DNA of 64,000 nucleotides, taken from positions 620,001 to 684,000 of the forward strand of contig NZ_JANHAV010000001.1 in the NCBI RefSeq assembly GCF_024464655.1, in the 5' to 3' direction. Under the pieces are notes generated by a model. That model made no database searches. It was not told where the DNA came from and was given only the letters and a program-made list of their open reading frames with translations. The stretch comes from Halobellus inordinatus (lineage in GTDB: Archaea > Halobacteriota > Halobacteria > Halobacteriales > Haloferacaceae). Each line of letters begins with the position of its first letter. Position 1 is the stretch's first letter. A program made the translations under genes and the position numbers. Of the stretch, positions 15,312 through 24,255 are shown one piece after another.

Positions 15312-17734
15312 TGGTCGCGCTCGGGGCACTCGTGCCGACGGCCATCCTGCTCGATCCCGCCACGGCCACACTGCTTGAACTGTCGGTCGAACTGATCGAG
15401 GGACTCTCCGTCGGTCTCGCGCGCCCTGCGTACCTCCTCGCGTTCCCGATTGCGGCACTCACGCTCTGGGCGCTCGTCTTCCGCGACGCGTCTGGGACGG
15501 CTTCGGAGGACTCGCGACGGTGGTTCCTCGCCGCACGGCTCGCCGTCGTCGCGCTCGTCGTGCTCTCGGCGGCCGGTCCCTACACGACCCAATCGAAACT
15601 GACGACCGGCGAGCCGCGGGTGACGATGCTCGTCGACCAGTCAGACAGTATGGCCGTCACGCCGAACGTCGAAAACCGGCTCGCGGAGTCGATCGAATCC
15701 GCGGGTGTCTCGGTCAGACAGGTCCCAGTCGGCGCGGCCGACTCCTCACCCGTCGGCGACGCCGTCGCGGCAAACATCCGCGAGAACGGGAGTCTCGTCC
15801 TCCTCAGCGACGGGCGGGTGACGAGTGGGCAGTCGCTCCAACAGGCGGCCGAACTCGCGCGCTCGGCCAACGCGACGGTCTCGACCGTCTCGATGGAACC
15901 CCGAACGCGAGAACGGTACGTGACGATCGAGGGGCCCGAGAAAGCCAGCCTCGGCGTCCAGAACCGATTCGTCGCCCGGGTCGACGGCGTCGGCGGGAAC
16001 ACCACCGCGACCCTCACGGTCTCGGTCGACGGCGAACAGGTGCTCGAACGGGCAGTGAACGACGTGCCCGCGCCAGTGGTGTTCAACCACACCTTCGAGT
16101 CCACCGGCAGCCACACCGTGACCGCGGAGATCGACGTCACCGATCGGTTCGTCGAGAACGACGTCAGCCGGAAGACGGTCCGGGTGGTCGAGCGCCCGGA
16201 GATCCTCTACGTCTCGCCGGGCGAGTACCCCTTCCGCGACTATCTCGACCGCCTGTACGACGTCGAGACGGCCGAGCGCGTGCCGGAGGACCTCTCTCCG
16301 TACTACGCGGTGGTCGTGCAGGACACCCCCGCCGACGAGATCGGGAACGTCGACCGCCTCCAGGAGTTCGTCATCGACGGCGGCGGCCTGCTCGTCGTCG
16401 GCGGTACCAACTCCTTCGAGAGCGGCGGCTACCGGGGGTCGAATCTCGCGTCGATGCTTCCCGTCTCGGTCGGCGAGGGCGAACCCCGATCGACCAACAT
16501 CGTCCTCTCGGTCGACGTTTCGGGGAGCGCCCAGGAGGGAATGCGGATCCAGAAGGCGACCGCGCTCTCGGTGCTCGACCAACTCGGCGACGAGAACGAA
16601 GTCGGGCTCGTCGGCTTCAACTACCAGGCGTACCGCGTCTCCGAGGTCGAACCGCTGTCGCAGAACCGCCAGGAGCTTCAGGACAAGATCCGACGGCTTC
16701 GCGCCGGGGGCGCGACCGACATCGCCGCCGGGGTCGATGGCGGCGGCGAACTCCTCGGCGACCGCGTCGGGACGGTCATCCTCATCAGCGACGGCCACGA
16801 CAACCCAGACGAGGCCGCGAGCGTCGCCCGACAACTCTCCGAACGCGGGATCCAGGTTGTCACCGTCGGCGCGGGCGAAACTATCAACGAGCGCACGCTG
16901 CGGACCATCGCCGGCGCCGGCGGAGGAAGCTACTTCCGGGCGACCGAGACGACTCGGCTCGGCATCCTCTTCGGCGGTACGGGCGCGCCCGGCGGCTCCG
17001 GACTCATCGTCATCGACCGTGGAACGTTCATCACCTCCGGCGTCACGCTGACAGCCGATCCCGACGCGTTCAACGACGTGTCCGTCCGCCGCGGCGCGGA
17101 CTTCCTCGTCGCCGGCGACACCGGCCAGCCCGCGCTCGCGACGTGGCGCTACGGGCTGGGCCGCGTGGCCACGATCACCGCGCACGACGACGACGGCACG
17201 CTCGGCGGTCTGCTCCGCGAACCCGACTCCCTGCTCGTGACCCGGACGACGAACTACGCTATCGGCGATCCCGAGCGGAAGGCGACCGGCGTCACGGGTA
17301 TCCCCGACACGCGCGTCGGCGAGCCGACGACCGTGACCTATCGCGGCGCCGACCGCCCCGCGGTTGACGGCATCGCGTTCCGGCGCGTCGGCGAAGAGAC
17401 GTTCCAGGCGACGGTGACGCCCGACAGCACGGGCTACTTCCAGATACTCGATGCGACCTACGCCGCCGACTACGCCCGCGAGTACGCTGCCTTCGGTCCC
17501 GACCCGGCCTTGGAATCGCTCGCCGAGGACACCGGCGGCCGGGAGTTCACTGCGGGGCAGGGCGAACAGATCGCTCGCTTCGCCACCGAGCGCGCCCGTG
17601 GCATCCGGCCCGTTCGGACCGACTGGACGTGGCTCCCGTTACTCCTCGGCCTACTCGTCTTCACGGCCGAAGTGAGCTACCGGCGGCTTCAAGTTCGTCG
17701 CCGCGATACCACGTCGGACGGAGGCCTCCCGTGA
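15311..17734 (+). CDS. large VWA-domain membrane protein
   Basis: 807 residues. Two N-terminal membrane helices (about 30-57 and 73-93) precede a VWA-like segment, a beta-sandwich region, a glutamine-amidotransferase-like segment (about 290-390) and a second VWA domain with the MIDAS-like DVSGSAQ around Asp402. A C-terminal helix (about 765-785) ends in an Arg-rich cytoplasmic tail. It overlaps the previous gene by one base and the next by four (GTGA). VWA proteins in MoxR/DUF58 operons are thought to be metal-dependent adhesion or assembly partners of the AAA+ protein. No catalytic claim is made. Confidence 0.85.
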   Translation: MVALGALVPTAILLDPATATLLELSVELIEGLSVGLARPAYLLAFPIAALTLWALVFRDASGTASEDSRRWFLAARLAVVALVVLSAAGPYTTQSKLTTGEPRVTMLVDQSDSMAVTPNVENRLAESIESAGVSVRQVPVGAADSSPVGDAVAANIRENGSLVLLSDGRVTSGQSLQQAAELARSANATVSTVSMEPRTRERYVTIEGPEKASLGVQNRFVARVDGVGGNTTATLTVSVDGEQVLERAVNDVPAPVVFNHTFESTGSHTVTAEIDVTDRFVENDVSRKTVRVVERPEILYVSPGEYPFRDYLDRLYDVETAERVPEDLSPYYAVVVQDTPADEIGNVDRLQEFVIDGGGLLVVGGTNSFESGGYRGSNLASMLPVSVGEGEPRSTNIVLSVDVSGSAQEGMRIQKATALSVLDQLGDENEVGLVGFNYQAYRVSEVEPLSQNRQELQDKIRRLRAGGATDIAAGVDGGGELLGDRVGTVILISDGHDNPDEAASVARQLSERGIQVVTVGAGETINERTLRTIAGAGGGSYFRATETTRLGILFGGTGAPGGSGLIVIDRGTFITSGVTLTADPDAFNDVSVRRGADFLVAGDTGQPALATWRYGLGRVATITAHDDDGTLGGLLREPDSLLVTRTTNYAIGDPERKATGVTGIPDTRVGEPTTVTYRGADRPAVDGIAFRRVGEETFQATVTPDSTGYFQILDATYAADYAREYAAFGPDPALESLAEDTGGREFTAGQGEQIARFATERARGIRPVRTDWTWLPLLLGLLVFTAEVSYRRLQVRRRDTTSDGGLP

Positions 17735-18087
17735 GTTTCGTCGGCCGTCGCCTGAACCTCGTGCTCGTCGCCGCCCTCCTCGTCCTCGCCGCCGGGACCG
17801 TCGGAGTGACGGCGCTCTATCAGTCCGGCGTCTCCGAGGTGGCGGCACAGAACGACCAACTCAGAGCGCAGAACGAACAGCTCCGCGAGGATCTGCGCTC
17901 GGCCCGCGACCGGATTCAGTCGTTGCAGTCGCGGGTGTCGGAGTTGGAAAACAGAATCGAGGAGCTACAGAGCCAACTGTCGACGGCCCGCGACGAGCGC
18001 GACGCGTATCGGGAGGATCTACGCGCAGTGTGCCAGCAGTGGCAGCAGGCGAACGAGACAGTCCCACAGGAGTGTGAAAATGTCTAG
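17731..18087 (+). CDS. small membrane-anchored coiled-coil protein
   Basis: 118 residues from GTG 17731, whose GTGA overlaps the preceding stop; codons upstream belong to the VWA gene in another frame. One membrane helix (about residues 10-30) is followed by an extended heptad coiled coil from about residue 40 to 95 with alternating Asn/Gln-Leu-Arg heptads (QLRAQNEQLREDLRSARD). Two cysteines lie near the end. The topology resembles FtsB/FtsL-like anchored coiled coils, but no homology is claimed. Its place inside the operon suggests a structural partner of the VWA proteins. Confidence 0.75.
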   Translation: MSFVGRRLNLVLVAALLVLAAGTVGVTALYQSGVSEVAAQNDQLRAQNEQLREDLRSARDRIQSLQSRVSELENRIEELQSQLSTARDERDAYREDLRAVCQQWQQANETVPQECENV

Positions 18088-19180
18088 CGGCGACGACGAC
18101 CCCGTCGAGGAGTGGCTCGGTTCGGCCGAGGAACGAAACGGGGAGTGGCCCGACGACGGCGACGATGCGCGGGGCGACGCCGACGCCGACGACCTGACGT
18201 TCGACGCCGATCCGGGCTTCGGCGCTCGAACAGCGGACGCAGACGGGCGTGACGGGGACGCGGAACCTGCCGCCGAAACCGGAACCGCCGCCGCGACGGA
18301 TCGCGTACGGGAAGCGCTCGACGAAGTCAGACGCGAGGTGCAGAAGGCGGCACTCCTCCAGGCCGCCGTCGACGCCGCACTCCTCGCGGTTCTTGCGAAT
18401 CTCGCCTTCGCACTCTTCGAGCCGTCGTGGCTCGCGACCGCGTTCGGTCTCCCGACGGTCGTCGTCGAAGCGCTCCGCGCCCTCCCGTTGCTCGGCGACG
18501 TCGCCCCGCGATCTATTCACGCTGCCTCGCTTCTCGCCGTCGTGGTCGGCGTCGTCGCCTTCGCCGTGGAGTCGGCGCTGCGGCTCCGTCGCCCGCTCGT
18601 CGAGCAGTTCGAGACGGCCAACCCCCAGGTTCGGGAGGCACTGCGGACCGCCCGCGACGCTGTCGGCGATGACGCCGACACCGCGATGGCGCGTCGCCTC
18701 TACGACGACGTGATCGAGACGCTCGGCGAGACGTCGAGCTTCGAACTCGTCGCGACCCGCCGTGTCGCCGTTACCGCGCTCTTGATCGTCCTCGTGAGCC
18801 TCGCGAGCGTACAGGTCGCCATCGTGGACCCCGACCTCGGCGGCCTTCTCGGTCCGGGTGGCGACGGCGACGGACAGCTCACGCCGCCCGACGACGACGA
18901 CCTGCAGGACGGCGATCAGATCCTCGGCGACCCCGAGGACGTTCGGGCCGGCGACGAACTGGAGAACATCACCGTTCCCGGAACCGGCGACGGAACCGGC
19001 GACGGTCCGACGGGGCCGTCGGGCGGCTACGTCGGCGGGGGCGGGAGCGGCGAGTTCGACAGCCAGCAGGCCGGCTTCACCGGCGCCGAGCAGATCGAGG
19101 ATGCCGAACTCGTCCGGGAGTACAATCTGCGGATCAGGGAGTTCGACGAGGATGACGAGGGCGCAGCCGCCCAGACCTAA
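18080..19180 (+). CDS. acidic membrane protein of the MoxR operon
   Basis: 366 residues from ATG 18080, preceded by GGAG at a suitable distance; it overlaps the previous gene by eight bases. The first ~75 residues are very acidic and disordered. Hydrophobic helices lie at about 95-115, 120-140, 150-170 and 235-255. The C-terminal ~100 residues are Gly/Asp-rich (GTGDGTGDGPTGPSGG) and then charged. It is found between VWA proteins and the MoxR ATPase. The family is probably haloarchaeal and unnamed to me, possibly one of the DUF75xx set; that label is a guess. Confidence 0.7.
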   Translation: MSSGDDDPVEEWLGSAEERNGEWPDDGDDARGDADADDLTFDADPGFGARTADADGRDGDAEPAAETGTAAATDRVREALDEVRREVQKAALLQAAVDAALLAVLANLAFALFEPSWLATAFGLPTVVVEALRALPLLGDVAPRSIHAASLLAVVVGVVAFAVESALRLRRPLVEQFETANPQVREALRTARDAVGDDADTAMARRLYDDVIETLGETSSFELVATRRVAVTALLIVLVSLASVQVAIVDPDLGGLLGPGGDGDGQLTPPDDDDLQDGDQILGDPEDVRAGDELENITVPGTGDGTGDGPTGPSGGYVGGGGSGEFDSQQAGFTGAEQIEDAELVREYNLRIREFDEDDEGAAAQT

Positions 19181-19195
19181 TCTGAACCTACTACG

Positions 19196-20137
19196 ATGAA
19201 CGGAACAAACGAGGAGATCGAACAGATTCAGCGCAGACTCGCCGCCCTCCGCGAGGAGGTCGCAAAGCGAATCGTCGGGCAGTCCGACGTCGTCGAGCAA
19301 CTGCTCGTCTGTCTGCTCTGCGACGGGAACAGCCTGATCGAGAGCAACCCCGGCCTCGGGAAGACGACGCTCGTTCGGACGATCGCCGAGGCGACCGACC
19401 TGTCGTTCTCGCGCATCCAGAACACGCCGGATCTGATGCCGGCCGACATCACCGGGACCGAAATCATCCGGGAAGTCAACGGCGAGCGGGAATTCGTCTT
19501 CGAGCGCGGGCCGGTCTTCGCGAACATCGTCCTCGCCGACGAGATCAACCGCGCGACGCCGAAGACGCAGGCGGCGCTCTTAGAGGCGATGCAGGAGAAG
19601 CAGGTGACGACCGCCGGCGAGACGCGCGAACTGCCGCGTCCGTTCTTCGTGCTCGCCACGCAGAATCCCATCGACCAGGAGGGGACCTATCCGCTTCCGG
19701 AGGCGCAGACCGACCGCTTCCTACTCAAGATCCTCGTCGACTACCCGAGCCGCGACGAGGAGCGCGAGATCGTCGACCGGTACACCACGGGCGCACCCGA
19801 TCCGACGGTAGAGCGCGTCCTCTCGCGCGACCAACTCCAGCGGGCCCAGCAGTTGACCCGACAGGTCCCCATCGCCGACGACATCCGCGACGACGTGATC
19901 GACCTCGTGCGCTCGACGCGGGCCGCTGAAGACGTCGAGTTCGGCGCGAGCCCCCGGGCCAGTATGGGTCTCGTCCTCGCCGCGAAGGCGCGCGCGTTCC
20001 TCGACGGCCGCTCGCACGTCTCCTGGGAGGACGTCGAGGCGATGGCGCATCCGGTGCTCCGACACCGCCTCATCGTCGACTTCCGGGCCGAGCGCGAAGG
20101 TGTGGGCGCCGACGACGTCGTCGCAGACCTGTTGTAA
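19196..20137 (+). CDS. MoxR-family AAA+ ATPase
   Basis: 313 residues, 15 bp after the previous gene. Walker A NPGLGKT (51-57), Walker B IVLADEINRA (about 105-114), sensor 1 in VLATQNPI, and a sensor 2 / lid region with Arg near the C-terminus. This is the standard MoxR (RavA-like) fold. MoxR proteins use ATP to remodel or activate VWA-containing partners; here the partners are likely the two VWA proteins upstream and the DUF58 protein downstream, two bases after its stop. Full length. Confidence 0.93.
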   Translation: MNGTNEEIEQIQRRLAALREEVAKRIVGQSDVVEQLLVCLLCDGNSLIESNPGLGKTTLVRTIAEATDLSFSRIQNTPDLMPADITGTEIIREVNGEREFVFERGPVFANIVLADEINRATPKTQAALLEAMQEKQVTTAGETRELPRPFFVLATQNPIDQEGTYPLPEAQTDRFLLKILVDYPSRDEEREIVDRYTTGAPDPTVERVLSRDQLQRAQQLTRQVPIADDIRDDVIDLVRSTRAAEDVEFGASPRASMGLVLAAKARAFLDGRSHVSWEDVEAMAHPVLRHRLIVDFRAEREGVGADDVVADLL

Positions 20138-20139
20138 CG

Positions 20140-21033
20140 ATGCCTATCGAGCCCGCGTTCCTCGACGAACTGGCCCGTCTGGAGGTGGCGCTGCGGCGCG
20201 AGACCGACGCCCGACAACAGGGCACACAACGCTCGTCGAACGTCGGTGAGGGGCTGACGTTCAGCGACTATCGCCGGTACACGCCCGGCGACGACGTTCG
20301 GCTCGTGGACTGGCGCGTCTACGCCCGAACGGACGAGTACTTCATCAAGCAGTACGAGGCCGAACGCAACCTCACGGTCCACGTTCTCCTCGACACCTCG
20401 GCCTCGATGGACTTCGGCGAGGGCGCGGCCAACAAATTCGAGTTCGCGGCCCGATTTGGCCTCGCCTTCGCGTACTTCGCGGCCACACAGCACGATTCGT
20501 TCCGGTTCTCGGCGCTCGGCACGGGCGTCGACCGCCTCGACCGCGGCCGGTCTACGCGTGGCGAACTCCTCCGCCTGCTCGACGCCGTGAACGCGATCGA
20601 ACCCGACGGCCGGACCGACTTCACCGACGCGCTGGAGGCGTACGGGCGGACGATCCACTCGCGCTCGCTCGTCGTGGTCGTGAGCGACTTTCTCGACGAT
20701 CCCGAGGCGATCGAAGACGGGATCGCCGCGCTCGGACACAACGACGTGTTCCTCGTCCACGTGGTCGCACCCGAGGAACGTGACCCCGACGTCGCCGGCG
20801 ACACCGTCTTCGAAGATCCCGAGACGGGGACGACCCAGCGCGCGTACTTCGCCGGCTCGACCGCCGAGGCGTACCGCGACCGGCTCTCAGAGCACGTCGA
20901 CGACGTCGCCGCGCGAGCCCGAACGCTCCGCGCCGATCACGTCGTCGTCGACACTGGCGCGGACTTCTTCGAGTCCTTCGCCGAGGTTTGGCGGCAGCAG
21001 GACCGCCGCGGGCGGCAGCGAAGACGGCGGTGA
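20140..21033 (+). CDS. DUF58 domain protein with VWA-like fold
   Basis: 297 residues, separated from moxR by two bases, so co-translated. DUF58 signature at about residues 40-60 (FSDYRRYTPGDDVRLVDWRVYARTDE in part), followed by a VWA-type fold with HVLLDTSASM (MIDAS Asp85, Ser87, Ser89) and a downstream DFTDAL aspartate. No membrane helix, so probably cytoplasmic. MoxR-DUF58 pairs are nearly universal partners; the DUF58 protein is thought to be the substrate or adaptor. End of the six-gene operon. Confidence 0.9.
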   Translation: MPIEPAFLDELARLEVALRRETDARQQGTQRSSNVGEGLTFSDYRRYTPGDDVRLVDWRVYARTDEYFIKQYEAERNLTVHVLLDTSASMDFGEGAANKFEFAARFGLAFAYFAATQHDSFRFSALGTGVDRLDRGRSTRGELLRLLDAVNAIEPDGRTDFTDALEAYGRTIHSRSLVVVVSDFLDDPEAIEDGIAALGHNDVFLVHVVAPEERDPDVAGDTVFEDPETGTTQRAYFAGSTAEAYRDRLSEHVDDVAARARTLRADHVVVDTGADFFESFAEVWRQQDRRGRQRRRR

Positions 21034-21143
21034 GGGTGGCGGCGCACGAAGCAGCGACGACAGCGGTAACGCGCCGATGTACGAACCGGCCGCGACGGGC
21101 CGCTTCCGGCGGCTATATTTCGCTCGGGTGGTGACGTCCCGGT

Positions 21144-22397
21144 GTGACCGACGCACAGGACCGCCGGGTCGTCGCTCTCGTCACTGGCTCGCATTTCGTG
21201 AACCACTCCTATCTGGTGATGCTCGCGCCGCTCGTCGGCGTGCTCGCCGCCCGCTTCGACGTGAGCATCGCCGCCATCGGGCTCGCGATCGGGGTGCAGA
21301 ACGCGGTCGTTCTCCTCCTCCAGCTTCCGATGGGGTACGTCTCCGACGCCTACAGCCGGACGCTCGTGCTTGGAATCTCGCTCGTCGTGGGCACCCTCGG
21401 GGCGGCCCTCACCGCGCTCGCGACGTCCTACGCGTGGCTGCTCGCCGCCCAGCTCGTGCTCGGAATCGGCGTCGCCGGCCATCACCCCGCTCACTATCCG
21501 CTGCTCGCGGCTGTCTCGACCGACGAGAACCGCGGACGAGCCTACAGCGCCCACGCCTTCGGCGGGTCGGTCGGGCTCGCCGCCCCATACGCCGTCGTCG
21601 CCGGGACGACGGCGCTGGATCTGTCCTGGCGCGTCGCGATCGGAGTCGTCGCCGTCGTCGGCGCGGTCTTCGCCGCCTACTGCCTGCTCCGCTTCCGCGG
21701 CGTCGACGACGAGATCACCCGGCCGGGGCTGGCGGAGCGCCCCGACGAACGTCCCACGCTGCGCTCCGTTCCGGGTCGGATTCGCGCGCTGTTCCGGACG
21801 CTCGCCTCCTCGGGCGGGATCTTGGGGCTCACAGTGCTCGCGTTTCTCACCTCTGCGGCCGCGTGGGCGATCCGGACCTACACGCCAAGCCTGCTCGTGC
21901 GTGGCTACGGCCTCCCTGGGGGGACCGCGAGCGCGCTCACGTCGGCGATGCTCGTCGTCGGTGCGGGGCTGATCCTCGCCGGTGGCGGCCTCACCGACCG
22001 CGTCGGCGCCGGGCCGATCGTCGTCGGCGGATACGCCGCGCTCGTCGTCGTCGCCGCGCTGCTGGCGACGCTCTCGCTCCCGTTAGCAGCGGTCGGCATC
22101 GTGCTACTCTTGAGCGGGAGCATCAGCTTCTCCCGCCCGGCGCGCTCGACGCTCGCCGATCGGCTCTCGCGGCGCGCGGACCTGGGGAAGAACTTCGCGC
22201 TCGTCACGATCGGTATCTCGCTGGGCGGCGTCGTCGCCCCGCCCGTCTTCGGCTATCTCGTCGACGTGGCCGGTCTCACAGTCTCATTCGGGCTCGTCTC
22301 CGCCCTCGGCGTCCTCTCGCTCGCTCTCGGGCTCCGCATCGTCCGCGACGCGTCGTTCGCGGCTCCCGGTGCGGCCGCCGGCGCCGATGGCGATTGA
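21144..22397 (+). CDS. MFS transporter
   Basis: 417 residues from GTG 21144, with a tatatttcg TATA-like box about 30 bp upstream, which fits a leaderless start. Twelve hydrophobic helices in two halves; the loop between helices 2 and 3 has the MFS motif A variant (GYVSDAYSRTLVLG). The N-terminal SHFVNHSYLVMLAPL helix resembles the fosmidomycin-resistance-like subgroup. Substrate unknown. A palindromic element begins 16 bases after the stop. Confidence 0.85.
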   Translation: MTDAQDRRVVALVTGSHFVNHSYLVMLAPLVGVLAARFDVSIAAIGLAIGVQNAVVLLLQLPMGYVSDAYSRTLVLGISLVVGTLGAALTALATSYAWLLAAQLVLGIGVAGHHPAHYPLLAAVSTDENRGRAYSAHAFGGSVGLAAPYAVVAGTTALDLSWRVAIGVVAVVGAVFAAYCLLRFRGVDDEITRPGLAERPDERPTLRSVPGRIRALFRTLASSGGILGLTVLAFLTSAAAWAIRTYTPSLLVRGYGLPGGTASALTSAMLVVGAGLILAGGGLTDRVGAGPIVVGGYAALVVVAALLATLSLPLAAVGIVLLLSGSISFSRPARSTLADRLSRRADLGKNFALVTIGISLGGVVAPPVFGYLVDVAGLTVSFGLVSALGVLSLALGLRIVRDASFAAPGAAAGADGD

Positions 22398-22413
22398 GCC
22401 CGTTCCGGTTCAT

Positions 22414-22493
22414 ATAGGGAGTATCGTAACTGTTCGGAGATTCTCGCCTCACCGTCCGGCGAGAAATCTATGAGGACTTACGATACTCCCTAT
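22414..22493. repeat. palindromic element, type A copy 1 (80 bp, intact)
   Basis: Starts ATAGGGAGTATCGTA and ends with its exact reverse complement (15 of 15). Inside is a second inverted repeat TTCTCGCC/GGCGAGAA around nine bases. This is the best-preserved copy of type A; others lie at 11614-11692 and 45698-45776. It directly abuts a truncated EamA-type gene, suggesting insertion into that gene. No target-site duplication is clear. No coding capacity. Confidence 0.85.
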
Positions 22494-22599
22494 CAGCTCG
22501 GCGCTCGGCATCGTGTTCCTGAACGAATCGCTGACGGGGCGGAAGCTGCTCGGGATCGGCCTCGCGCTCGTGGCGGTGTATCTGGTCAGCGTCGAGTGA
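22494..22599 (+). pseudogene. 3' remnant of an EamA/DMT transporter gene
   Basis: A frame ending TGA at 22597-22599 reads SSALGIVFLNESLTGRKLLG and then GLALVAVYLVSVE. This is the typical last helix pair of EamA/drug-metabolite transporters. There is no start codon and the frame is cut at the right edge of the palindromic element. The rest of the gene is missing, so this is a relic left after the insertion and a deletion. Confidence 0.72.
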
Positions 22600-22677
22600 A
22601 CCGGCCGGCCGCGAGGCTGCACACCGACCTGCCGCAACGGACAACGTCTTTTGTCGACAGCCCTCTACCTCGGCTAT

Positions 22678-23241
22678 ATGGTTCTAGTCGAATCCGATTC
22701 GGAACTGTCGCACGGCGAGGAGGCACCGACGTTCGAACTCCCCGGTGCCGACGGGGAAACGTACACGCTCTCGGATTTCGACGACTATGAGGCGCTGCTC
22801 GTCGTCTTCACCTGCAATCACTGCCCGTACGCCGAGGCGAAGGTCGACGAGCTGAATCACCTCGCGAGCGCGTACGACGACCTCGCCGTCGTCGGAATCA
22901 ACCCGAACGACGCCGCGGAGTATCCCGACGACTCCCTCGAACGGATGCAAGAACGTGTCGACGCGGGCGAAATCGAATACACCGCGTACCTCCGCGACGA
23001 GTCACAGGAGGTCGCGCACGCGTACGGCGCCGTCTGCACGCCCGATCCATTCCTCTTCGAGCGCGACGGCGATACGTTCCGACTCGCCTTCCACTCACGC
23101 ATCGACAACGCGATGAGCCCCGACGAAGAGCCGAGCCGTCACGAGATGCGCGAGGCCGTCGAAGCACTTCTCGCGGGTGAGGACGTTCCGCTCGCAGAGA
23201 CCCCCTCGCAGGGCTGCTCGATCAAGTGGACGGACAATTGA
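22678..23241 (+). CDS. thioredoxin-fold redoxin (AhpC/TSA-like)
   Basis: 187 residues from ATG 22678. The redoxin fold begins EEAPTFELPGADGETYTLSDF. The active-site region is FTCNHCPYAEAK, a CxxC pair, followed by the GINPNDAAEYPDDS loop typical of the DUF899/redoxin branch that reduces disulfides or peroxides. The C-terminal QGCSIKW is conserved in this subgroup and supplies a third Cys. No signal peptide, so cytoplasmic. It stands alone; the upstream gap holds the EamA relic. Confidence 0.85.
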   Translation: MVLVESDSELSHGEEAPTFELPGADGETYTLSDFDDYEALLVVFTCNHCPYAEAKVDELNHLASAYDDLAVVGINPNDAAEYPDDSLERMQERVDAGEIEYTAYLRDESQEVAHAYGAVCTPDPFLFERDGDTFRLAFHSRIDNAMSPDEEPSRHEMREAVEALLAGEDVPLAETPSQGCSIKWTDN

Positions 23242-23282
23242 GTCGGCGGCGACGGCAGACGGTGCGTTCTCCCGCGGGAGAA

Positions 23283-23289
23283 TTTATAT
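23283..23289 (+). promoter_or_regulatory. TATA box of the putative RNA at 23313
   Basis: TTTATAT exactly 30 bp before the shared block ATGCGTTGAC. The same box at the same spacing occurs at 41482, and both are followed by a common CGAnGACGGGAnCA stretch. Confidence 0.55.
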
Positions 23290-23312
23290 ACGAAGACGGG
23301 ACCACGCAGCCT

Positions 23313-23433
23313 ATGCGTTGACTCCTGTCGCAGGGCGCACCGCAGTTGTGTAGCACATCGCCCTGTGGTCGGCCAGTGCTACCTGTTCGCTACTCCAATC
23401 GCGTAGCGTCCGACCGCGTCCGTCGGCGACGCG
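23313..23433 (+). ncRNA. putative small RNA, copy 1
   Basis: Intergenic stretch between two convergent genes, with no plausible long frame. It folds into three consecutive hairpins: CAGGGCG/CGCCCTG (23331-23365); GGTCGG/CCGACC enclosing CGCTAC/GTAGCG (23367-23415); and CGCGTC/GACGCG (23415-23433). It shares the 5' block rTGCGyTGAC, a GCACrTCG block and CTGTTCGCyAC with the locus at 41512. End points are estimated. Family not recognised. Confidence 0.45.
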
Positions 23434-23460
23434 CTACGTGCAAGTGCCACGACTGCCGTG

Positions 23461-23898
23461 CTACGAGAGGTCGTCGGCCTCAGAGAGCGCTTCCCGGGCG
23501 TTCTCGACTGCCGCTTCCTTCGTAGCGGGGTAGGCTTCCACCTTCGCCCGCAGCGTGATCCCGTTGCCGCGTCGGACGTCGCCGCGGAACGCCGCCTGTT
23601 TGTCCAATCGCAGGAACAGCTCGGTGTTCTCGGTGACGCGGTCGTCGAGCTCCTCTAGTAGCGCGTCGAAGTCCGACAGCTCGGACAACTTCGCGAGGAC
23701 GTGGCGGACGTCGTCGGCGTTCTCCACGCGAGCCGAGAAAACGATGATTCGGTCGCCGTGGTGACCGGTGCTCTCGGTGCGGGTCACCTCGAACTCCTCG
23801 GGGAGGAAGGTCCGGAGCGCGCTCTCGACTCGCTTGTCGTCTTCGGTCTCATAGCAGAAAGTCCGCAGATCGACGTAGTGAAACGGAATTCGGGGCAT
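23461..23898 (-). CDS. RNA-binding protein, predicted exosome-associated (COG1325-like)
   Basis: 145 residues from ATG 23898. Begins MPRIPFHYVDLRTFCYETED and has the ESTGHHGDRIIVFSARVEN segment of the archaeal RNA_binding family (COG1325), predicted from gene context in other archaea to associate with the exosome or ribosome biogenesis. Alternating strands and helices fit a single compact domain. No close operon partner here; it runs towards the putative small RNA at 23313, which is convergent. Confidence 0.78.
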   Translation of the reverse strand: MPRIPFHYVDLRTFCYETEDDKRVESALRTFLPEEFEVTRTESTGHHGDRIIVFSARVENADDVRHVLAKLSELSDFDALLEELDDRVTENTELFLRLDKQAAFRGDVRRGNGITLRAKVEAYPATKEAAVENAREALSEADDLS

Positions 23899-23935
23899 TA
23901 GCGACGCTTCGCGCTGCGGCGGGGAAAAACTCCCG

Positions 23936-24127
23936 TTACTCTTCGTCTTCGTCCGCGGCTTCGAGCTGGTCGGCGGAGATGCCGACTTCCTGACCGTCTT
24001 CGAAGCTGACGGTGTAGGTCGCGTCGCCGAACATCGTCTCGACGACCTGCGTGATCGTGCCGACCTCGCCGTCGAATTCGCTGTGCTTGTCGCGCAGTAC
24101 CACGCTGTCGTCCTCTTCGAACTCCAT
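23936..24127 (-). CDS. DUF1918-like SH3-fold small protein
   Basis: 63 residues from ATG 24127. A small all-beta pattern (DSVVLRDKHSEFDGEVGTI, then TYTVSFEDGQEVGIS) resembles KOW/SH3-type domains of the DUF1918 kind. The acidic tail is haloarchaeal. Function unknown. Located 37 bp downstream of the stretch where the RNA-binding gene starts, in the same direction. Confidence 0.65.
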   Translation of the reverse strand: MEFEEDDSVVLRDKHSEFDGEVGTITQVVETMFGDATYTVSFEDGQEVGISADQLEAADEDEE

Positions 24128-24255
24128 ACCGGAGAGCCGCGCGCGCGGGTGAAAAATCGACTGGTTCCGAACGCGGAGTCGCCGAGCCGCGCTCACCGGA
24201 ACCGCGCCTTCCGCAAACGGTACTATATATATGTCGGCGAGCCGTGCGATCCGGT

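Noticed and set aside
15520-17367. 615-codon forward frame inside the VWA gene
   Set aside because: Arg/Pro-rich text with no motif; it is a shifted frame of the 807-residue VWA protein.
20780-22417. 545-codon forward frame across the DUF58 and MFS genes
   Set aside because: Arg-rich shifted frame spanning two well-recognised genes.
23313-23321. Two-codon open frame ATG CGT TGA at the start of the putative RNA (also GTG CGC TGA at 41512)
   Set aside because: A Met-Arg leader peptide is conceivable because it occurs in both copies, but the conserved block is more simply the RNA 5' end.
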